DNA of 64,000 bases, from positions 124,001-188,000 of the forward strand of contig JAWLHK010000006.1 of the NCBI GenBank assembly GCA_041690355.1, given 5' to 3'. The notes below the pieces were generated by a model, which saw nothing but the letters and a program-made list of their open reading frames with translations, ran no database searches and was not told where the DNA came from. This document shows positions 58,937 through 64,000 of the stretch, piece after piece. Made by a program: the position numbers and the translations under genes. Each line of letters opens with the position of its first letter. The first letter of the stretch is position 1. This DNA is from JAWLHK01 sp041690355 [NCBI: bacterium]. Lineage in GTDB: Bacteria; J088; JAWLBW01.

Positions 58937-60145
58937 GTGGACCGGGCACTCGAAACGCTGGATGCCGTCGGTCTGCCGGCCGCCCTCTGGGATCACCAGG
59001 GCCGGCTGCTCGAGGGCAATCGCAGTCTGCGCGCCCGGCTCGGCGGCCGGCTTCCCGACACGGTCGCGAAGCTGTTTACGGGCGCCGATGGGCCCCTGGA
59101 TTTTCCCCTCGCGGCCGGCGAGTTCGAGGTGCGGCTCCTGAACGATCCATCGGGACCGGTCGCGGCCTTGCGGGTCGGGTATCTCGAGGGGTACGGCGTC
59201 GGCGTCATTCATGAGGTCGACGACCGTGCGCGTCTGCAACGCGAGCTCGAGGCCAAGACTTCAGAGCTGCAGGAGAAGGTGCTCGAGCTCAGCCGCAGCA
59301 AGCGGGCGATTCTGAATATCCTCGAGGATCTCGAGGATCGCAGCCGTGAGCTCTCCCGCCGCAAGGAAGAGCTGGAGGTCCTCAACTACGATCTGCAGCG
59401 TTTCAACCGCGACCTCGAACGCGCCAACAAGGAGCTGCGCAGCCTCGACGAGACCAAGAGCAACCTGCTGTCGAACGTCAGTCACGAACTGCGCACGCCG
59501 CTCGTCGCCATCAAGGGATACAGCGACCTCATGTTCCGCGGCAAGCTCGGTCCGGTGACCGAGAAGCAGCGGCTCGGGCTCGAAGTCAGCCTGAAAAGCC
59601 AGGACCGGCTGCTCGACCTGATCAACAACCTGCTCGACTTCTCGCGCATCGAGATCGGCCGCCTCGAGCTCATGCGCGAAGAGTTCGTGCTCGGCGATCT
59701 GGTCGACGAAGTGCTGGCCGCCCTGCACCCGCGCGCCGCAGAGCGGGGGGTCGACCTGCGCATTCTCGGCCGACCCGAAGAGATCCGCCTCTTCGCCGAT
59801 CGGACGAAGATCGGCCAGATCCTCACGAACCTCATCTCGAACGCCATCAAGTTCAACCGCGACGACGGACGGGTCGAGGTGACCTTCGAAAGCGCCGATC
59901 ACGAGCTGGCGTTCAGCGTGCGCGACACGGGCATCGGCATTCCCCCCGAGCACGTCGGCCGCATCTTCGACCGCTTCTTTCAGGTCGATGCCGGGATGTC
60001 GCGGCGTTATGGGGGAACCGGACTCGGCCTGTCCATCGTCAAGAGTCTGGTCGAACTGCATGGGGGCTCCATCCAGGTCGTGAGCGAGCCCGACAAGGGG
60101 GCGACGTTTCTCATCCGCCTGCCGCGGCCCCTGGGGCCGGAGTAG
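58937..60145 (+). CDS. Sensor histidine kinase
   Basis: 402 residues from GTG 58937, three bases after the previous stop. A PAS-like segment (residues 1-95) and a coiled coil (about 100-170) precede HisKA with His183 (NVSHELRTPLVAIKGYSD) and a complete HATPase (NLISNAIKFNRDDGR, DTGIGIPPEH, GGTGLGLSIVKSLVELHGG). No membrane segment. The response regulator at 60243 is the likely partner. Confidence 0.93.
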   Translation: MDRALETLDAVGLPAALWDHQGRLLEGNRSLRARLGGRLPDTVAKLFTGADGPLDFPLAAGEFEVRLLNDPSGPVAALRVGYLEGYGVGVIHEVDDRARLQRELEAKTSELQEKVLELSRSKRAILNILEDLEDRSRELSRRKEELEVLNYDLQRFNRDLERANKELRSLDETKSNLLSNVSHELRTPLVAIKGYSDLMFRGKLGPVTEKQRLGLEVSLKSQDRLLDLINNLLDFSRIEIGRLELMREEFVLGDLVDEVLAALHPRAAERGVDLRILGRPEEIRLFADRTKIGQILTNLISNAIKFNRDDGRVEVTFESADHELAFSVRDTGIGIPPEHVGRIFDRFFQVDAGMSRRYGGTGLGLSIVKSLVELHGGSIQVVSEPDKGATFLIRLPRPLGPE

Positions 60146-60242
60146 CGGGCGCGTGGTCTGCGCGCGCGCCGTGTGATACGATACGCGTTGCGTGCAGAAG
60201 GCCTTCGCAGCTCCCTTCTGCCGAAGGTCTGCAGAGGAACAC

Positions 60243-60635
60243 GTGACTGCCAAGAACATTCTGATTGTTGAAGACGAGGTCGACCCCAACACGCTCTATC
60301 AGATGTCGCTGCAGGCCGAAGGGTTCAGTACGGTCGGCGTATTCAGCGGCGAAGAGGCGCTCGAGGCGCTCGGGCGCGAACCGTTCGACCTCGTGCTGCT
60401 CGACATCATGATGAAGGGGGGCATCGACGGCATCGAAACCTGCCGGCGCATCCGCGAAAACCCGGCCTGGGCGCAACTCCCCGTCTGCATGATCACGGCC
60501 AGCGTCGACATCGAGAAAGTCGTCTCGTCCTTCAAGGCCGGCGCGAACGGTTACATCGTGAAGCCGTTCGACATGCAGGAACTCTTCAACAAGATTGCCG
60601 AACTGACCGGCGCCACTCCTTCGACGAGCGCCTGA
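60243..60635 (+). CDS. Single-domain response regulator
   Basis: 130 residues, one receiver domain with acidic pair VEDEVD, phosphoacceptor Asp54 (LVLLDIMMKGG), and Lys in YIVKPF. No output domain, as in CheY- or Spo0F-type relays, so it acts by protein contact. GTG 60243 follows AGAGGA. Between the kinase and thiL genes, all on one strand. Confidence 0.92.
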   Translation: MTAKNILIVEDEVDPNTLYQMSLQAEGFSTVGVFSGEEALEALGREPFDLVLLDIMMKGGIDGIETCRRIRENPAWAQLPVCMITASVDIEKVVSSFKAGANGYIVKPFDMQELFNKIAELTGATPSTSA

Positions 60636-60637
60636 CG

Positions 60638-61561
60638 GTGGAGGCGGAACTGGTCCGCTATCTCCAGCGGCTTTTTCCGACCCCGGCCGGCACTCCCGTG
60701 CCCAACGGCGACGATGCGGCCGTCGTGGCGACCGCCTCACGCACGGCCATCACCGTCGATACGCAGCAGGAAGGGGTCCACTTCCGCTGGGGCTGGGCGC
60801 CCCCCGCCCGGCTGGGGGCCCGGCTGGTCGGCGTCGTACTTTCGGACCTTGCCGCCATGGGCGCGCGACCGCGCTGCGGCGTCCTGAGTCTCCTGATTCC
60901 CGCCGGCGTGTCGTTACGGGACGTCCGTGGATATCTGCGGGGCGTCGCCGTTCGCGCCGCGTCCGAGTCGTTCGCCATCGTCGGCGGCGACGTGTCGACG
61001 GCCGCCGGCTTCGGGGCTGTGCTCACCGCGCTGGGCGATGCCCCTCGCCGTCCGCTCCTGCGCGCCGGGGGGCGGGAAGGGGACCTTCTCTGCGTGAGCG
61101 GCCCGGTCGGTGAAGCGGCCTGGCAGCTGCGGCAGCGTCTCGCGGGCCGCAAGGGCCGGCTCGATCGCTGGCTGCGGCCCCCCTCGCGCATTTCCCTCGG
61201 CATGCGGCTCGCCGCCGATCGCCGGGTGCATGCGGCCATGGATATCAGCGACGGCCTGTTTCTCGACGCGGGGCGCCTCGCGGCGGCTTCAGGCCTCGGG
61301 CTCGAGCTGAGCCTGGAGGCCGTGCCCCTGACCGCCCCGCTGCGTCGCGCGCTGCGGGGTGCGCCGCTCGACTTGCGCCTCGCCGCGATCGGAGGGGGCG
61401 AAGATTACGAGCTGCTGGCCGCCGTCGACCCCCGGTATCCGGTGCCGGCCGGTCTGACGCCGATTGGCAGCCTCGGCGGGCCCCGGCAGATTCTTCTCGT
61501 GAACGGGGATCCGCAGCCCTGGCCTGCCGCGGGGTGGCTGCACGGGCGCCCGGCCCGTTGA
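60638..61561 (+). CDS. thiL: Thiamine-monophosphate kinase
   Basis: 307 residues from GTG 60638. ThiL/AIR-synthase fold signatures: PNGDDAAVV, VVLSDLAAMGARP, IVGGDVSTA, MDISDGLFLDAG and GGGEDYELL. It phosphorylates thiamine monophosphate to thiamine pyrophosphate. Only two bases after the response regulator stop; no other thiamine gene is in the window. Confidence 0.93.
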   Translation: MEAELVRYLQRLFPTPAGTPVPNGDDAAVVATASRTAITVDTQQEGVHFRWGWAPPARLGARLVGVVLSDLAAMGARPRCGVLSLLIPAGVSLRDVRGYLRGVAVRAASESFAIVGGDVSTAAGFGAVLTALGDAPRRPLLRAGGREGDLLCVSGPVGEAAWQLRQRLAGRKGRLDRWLRPPSRISLGMRLAADRRVHAAMDISDGLFLDAGRLAAASGLGLELSLEAVPLTAPLRRALRGAPLDLRLAAIGGGEDYELLAAVDPRYPVPAGLTPIGSLGGPRQILLVNGDPQPWPAAGWLHGRPAR

Positions 61562-61676
61562 CCCTCGCCTGTCAATCCCTCAGCCCTCCCCTCGACGTTT
61601 GAATCCAGGCGGCGTTCCCAAGCGCCGGCCTTTGCCGTAGGCTGGATGAAGGCAGGAGGAGAAAAGGGGGGGAACC

Positions 61677-62162
61677 ATGCGAGTTCTATTGGGGATGGCC
61701 GTACTGCTCTGTGCCTGCGGCGGAGCCCCGGACCCGGCCGACGTGCTGGGGACGGGTACAAGCGACGACGGCCCGGAAACGAAGGCGGATCCCGCCGAAC
61801 CGCTCGTCGATTATTCAGGGACTTATACGGCCTATGGCCAGCTGGTGCGGGATGAGTGTCCCTTGTCGGTCGACCCGGCGACGCATCTGCCGATTGCGAC
61901 GACCTGGGCCATTGTCCGCGACGGCAACGGATTCCGCATCCGGGCCGACGGCTTTCCCGACATTACGGCAGGGACATCGAGTTCCCAGCTGACCGCCGAT
62001 CAGGTGCTGCAGGGCGCGTGCGGGCCCGTCCGGTTCCGCTTCGGCGTCAAGCCTGATTTCGGGGGTCTCTCCGGTCAGTTCTGGGCTGACTTCCAGAACC
62101 CTGTCTGTGCGGGGGGTGACCCCTGCTCGTTCCAGGGGGTGCTCGAGCTGGCCGAACCCTGA
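61677..62162 (+). CDS. Lipoprotein of unknown function
   Basis: 161 residues. Signal and lipobox GMAVLLCAC. A disordered acidic linker (PADVLGTGTSDDGPETKADP) is followed by a small beta-rich domain (SGTYTAYGQLVRDECPL; SGQFWADFQNPVCAGGDPC) with four cysteines, likely two disulfides. A G-rich ribosome site precedes ATG 61677. Ends at an intrinsic terminator. Confidence 0.65.
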   Translation: MRVLLGMAVLLCACGGAPDPADVLGTGTSDDGPETKADPAEPLVDYSGTYTAYGQLVRDECPLSVDPATHLPIATTWAIVRDGNGFRIRADGFPDITAGTSSSQLTADQVLQGACGPVRFRFGVKPDFGGLSGQFWADFQNPVCAGGDPCSFQGVLELAEP

Positions 62163-62188
62163 CCGAACCGTTACGTCGACACCATCGA

Positions 62189-62219
62189 GGCCGTTCTCCC
62201 ACGCGGGAGAACGGCCTTT
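62189..62219 (+). terminator. Intrinsic terminator
   Basis: GGCCGTTCTCCC-ACGC-GGGAGAACGGCC, a 12-bp perfect stem followed by TTT. It ends the lipoprotein transcript. The rest of the gap to 62466 holds only the promoter of the next gene. Confidence 0.85.
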
Positions 62220-62348
62220 CCTGTTTCTGTCTCCTTTCGATTCCGGGGATGCCTTGTCCATAGGGAGAGAACCTGCTCACTGTGGTCGACGAGGAAATTG
62301 CTCCGCCGAGTGGGCCAATTTGGGGAAAAGCCTCGACATGACGCCCAC

Positions 62349-62378
62349 TTGACAAGTAAGCCGTTGCCCATATATACT
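62349..62378 (+). promoter_or_regulatory. Consensus sigma70 promoter
   Basis: TTGACA (62349-62354), 18 bases, TATACT (62373-62378), with an AT-rich tract downstream (AAAATTTTTT). The best promoter in the window, giving a leader of about 80 bases before ATG 62467. Confidence 0.8.
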
Positions 62379-62466
62379 TTGTCGTTCCAAAATTTTTTGC
62401 CGTTTTGAACGGCTCGATCTGGGGAGGGTCCCCGGGATGAACAACAGGAGAGGAGATATCCTTACT

Positions 62467-63687
62467 ATGAAGAAGCTTCTGACGTACTCGGCGCTCATGC
62501 TGCCCCTGGTGGCCTGCTCGCCGACGGCTGAGGAACTGGCTGACGCCATCGCCGCCGGCGATGCCGGTTCGGTCACTTATGTGAACACCGACCTTGGCCT
62601 GAAGGTCAACGTCCAGTACACGGCCGAGTACACCGAAAGCCTGCTCGAACAGCACTTCCGCGTGGTCGAAGGCGCCGAAGCCGTCGAACAGGTCGGCACC
62701 GACGCCACCAAGAAGGGCGACAAGGTCACGGTCGAGGCTTCGGCCGGCGGCTCGCAGACCCTGCACATCATCGGCAAGACGACCGACCGCGGCCTGCCGT
62801 GGGACAACGATTCGATCGTGTACAACCGCGTCGGCTACCTCGTCGAAGCCCGCGACGTCGCGAGTGTCGATTCGGAGAAGACGACCATCATCGCCGGTTC
62901 GCTGACGATCGAAAACCTGGTCGAATCGACGACGCGTGACCGCGTCGGTCAGTTCGTGCTTTCGGGTGACGCCATCGGCGACATCGACGCCGACTACATC
63001 AGCGGCGACACGATTCAGCCGTTCAACGGCCACATCGGCCGCATGAACCCGCGCAACGGCGAGTTCTGGATCGGCAACACGATGTTCGGCGACGCCATCT
63101 TCCGCGTGCTCGGCACCGAAGCCCTGACCATCGCGGTCAACGGCAAGGACACGAACGTCACGGCCGTCAAGGTTGAAGTGCGCGAAGCCGTTCAGGGCCC
63201 CGTGCAGGCCGACCTGATCGAAGCCTGCTTCGAAACGACGAAGGCCGGCGACGCCACCAACATCGACGCTCTGGATTGCCCCCCGGTGATCATCGCCTCG
63301 ACCGAATGGTGGTACCGCAACATGCTGGTCAAGGCCGAGCGCAGCGTCGTCTTCGTGAGCCCCGACGGCGATTGGCTTGAAGTCGACGGCTCCACGGGCA
63401 CGACCAAGTTCGACCAGGGTTACGGCTTCGAGCTCTTCCAGAACTGCGACCACGACCAGGACGCCGGCGCCACGACGGCCGAAGTCGCCTGCCGCTTCTT
63501 CAGCGACAACGACCAGGACCCCGCCGTGCAGCTCTACACCGCCGGTGGTCCGTCGGTCGACTTCTCGGCCAACGCCGCCACGAAGTACTTCCACTATGTT
63601 CAGGAAACGTGGAACCAGAGCTGGGCCGTCACCGCGATCGACGACAAGGAAGTCGAAGAGATCGGTGGCGCGGCCGCTGCCGAGTAA
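62467..63687 (+). CDS. Abundant-looking lipoprotein of unknown function
   Basis: 406 residues from ATG 62467. Signal and lipobox SALMLPLVAC. The mature protein is acidic and beta-rich with repeated Asp/Asn loops (NCDHDQDAG, FFSDNDQDP), and no recognised domain. Features of high expression: consensus promoter, GGAGAGGAG before the start, strongly biased codons and an ideal terminator. Probably a major envelope protein of this organism. Confidence 0.7.
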   Translation: MKKLLTYSALMLPLVACSPTAEELADAIAAGDAGSVTYVNTDLGLKVNVQYTAEYTESLLEQHFRVVEGAEAVEQVGTDATKKGDKVTVEASAGGSQTLHIIGKTTDRGLPWDNDSIVYNRVGYLVEARDVASVDSEKTTIIAGSLTIENLVESTTRDRVGQFVLSGDAIGDIDADYISGDTIQPFNGHIGRMNPRNGEFWIGNTMFGDAIFRVLGTEALTIAVNGKDTNVTAVKVEVREAVQGPVQADLIEACFETTKAGDATNIDALDCPPVIIASTEWWYRNMLVKAERSVVFVSPDGDWLEVDGSTGTTKFDQGYGFELFQNCDHDQDAGATTAEVACRFFSDNDQDPAVQLYTAGGPSVDFSANAATKYFHYVQETWNQSWAVTAIDDKEVEEIGGAAAAE

Positions 63688-63713
63688 TCGGACGCAGCTG
63701 ACTGCTTGATTCA

Positions 63714-63745
63714 GGCCTCCGGCGGCAACGCCGGAGGCCTTTTTT
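63714..63745 (+). terminator. Intrinsic terminator with GNRA-type loop
   Basis: GGCCTCCGGCG-GCAA-CGCCGGAGGCC, an 11-bp stem with GCAA tetraloop followed by six T, 27 bases after the stop codon. Confidence 0.93.
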
Positions 63746-63786
63746 CGTTTGGGTGGAACCGCGTTCGGATCGCGCGAAGACTGTGG

Positions 63787-63822
63787 ACTGACGACTGACG
63801 ACTGAATATTGAAGACTGACTA
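63787..63822. repeat. Heptanucleotide repeats next to the cyclase stop
   Basis: TGACGAC and related units (GACTGACGACTGACGACTGA) run up to the stop codon of the minus-strand cyclase gene, which overlaps the last unit. Confidence 0.75.
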
Positions 63823-64000
63823 AGCCGTCCTGCGTGCGAGCACTTCGTAGGCCCGCACGGTAGCCGTTTTGCCCTTCAGGGATTTCTCGCCCAGGTCGTT
63901 GAAGTCGAACAGGTCGCGCACCTGCGAAAACGTCTGCGCGCCGATCGTCACGGCATTGGGTCGCCCGATGCTCTCGATGCGTTGGGCCGTGTTGACGGCG
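63820..64000 (-). CDS. Class III adenylate/guanylate cyclase, C-terminal fragment (cut by window edge)
   Basis: 59 residues are visible: AVNTAQRIESIGRPNAVTIG, then the segment DLGEKSLKGKTATVRAYEVL. The VNTA.RIES and LxGK.xxVxxYEV strings are the end of the class III nucleotidyl cyclase domain, including the Asn and Arg (VNTAQR) of the active site. Whether it makes cAMP or cGMP, and what sensor domain precedes it, lies outside the window. Confidence 0.85.
   Translation of the reverse strand, partial: AVNTAQRIESIGRPNAVTIGAQTFSQVRDLFDFNDLGEKSLKGKTATVRAYEVLARRTA

Overview
The window is high-GC DNA from a Gram-negative bacterium: it encodes an outer-membrane usher with an OmpA-type domain, several lipoproteins, an O-antigen-ligase-like polymerase and small outer-membrane beta-barrels. 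The ectABCD locus implies salt or osmotic stress tolerance. Gene content (YkgJ cysteine cluster, DUF4402 pilins, sigma54 two-component regulators, LppC-like lipoprotein) suggests a proteobacterial or deltaproteobacterial-grade lineage, but nothing in the window fixes the taxonomy. Function calls rest on motifs read directly from the translated sequence; no database search was run.

Layout. 1-3973: end of an NAD(P)-binding oxidoreductase, then a tight sulfur operon (ArsR-rhodanese regulator, MFS-rhodanese transporter, DsrE protein, cysteine desulfurase). 4009-7343: SDR, YkgJ-type protein, a 47-residue basic protein and an ABC-F ATPase. 7591-10680: TetR plus alpha/beta hydrolase operon with an apparently leaderless promoter, then a Fic-fold protein with a degenerate active-site motif. 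10783-16474: housekeeping and small genes (SRPBCC, DUF1801, RluB-type pseudouridine synthase with a heptapeptide-repeat tail, YciH/SUI1, Dyp peroxidase, small membrane proteins). 16694-19993: ectABCD on the minus strand. 20488-23121: aminopeptidase N.

23300-35500 is an accessory, defence-type region. It holds Phd/VapC, MNT/HEPN and RelB/RelE toxin-antitoxin pairs, two PD-(D/E)XK-like nucleases, a 1162-residue MmeI-like (type IIL) restriction-methylation enzyme whose specificity segment is visibly AT-richer than the rest, two unrecognised membrane proteins, a truncated GIY-YIG-like gene and a serine hydrolase. Three copies of a 39-bp tandem-repeat array, each ending in a conserved cassette with a hairpin and T-tract, are interleaved with these modules.

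35597-48704 (all minus strand) is the most unusual block: histidine kinase, NtrC-type regulator, PilZ protein with degenerate receiver-like parts, a pseudo-receiver/DUF4388/coiled-coil/TM/TPR protein, two near-identical DUF4402 pilins, a periplasmic chaperone and an usher-like outer-membrane protein fused to Cna-B/SdrB-like modules and an OmpA peptidoglycan-binding domain. I read it as a self-regulated, non-classical chaperone-usher fibre system.

48985-54900 is a polysaccharide operon with overlapping genes (Wzy/WaaL-like polymerase with TPRs, GT4, polyprenyl glycosylphosphotransferase, MBL-fold lipoprotein). 55068-61561 carries envelope proteins, an LppC-like lipoprotein, a histidine kinase, a response regulator and ThiL. 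61677-63687 holds two lipoproteins, the second with a consensus promoter and a strong terminator. The window ends in the C-terminus of a class III nucleotidyl cyclase.

Two genome-wide habits are visible. Heptanucleotide repeat arrays (TGACGAY and related, GCGCTYG) occupy many intergenic gaps and often touch a stop codon. Several stand-alone accessory genes have a -10 box only 5 to 7 bases before ATG, implying leaderless mRNAs.
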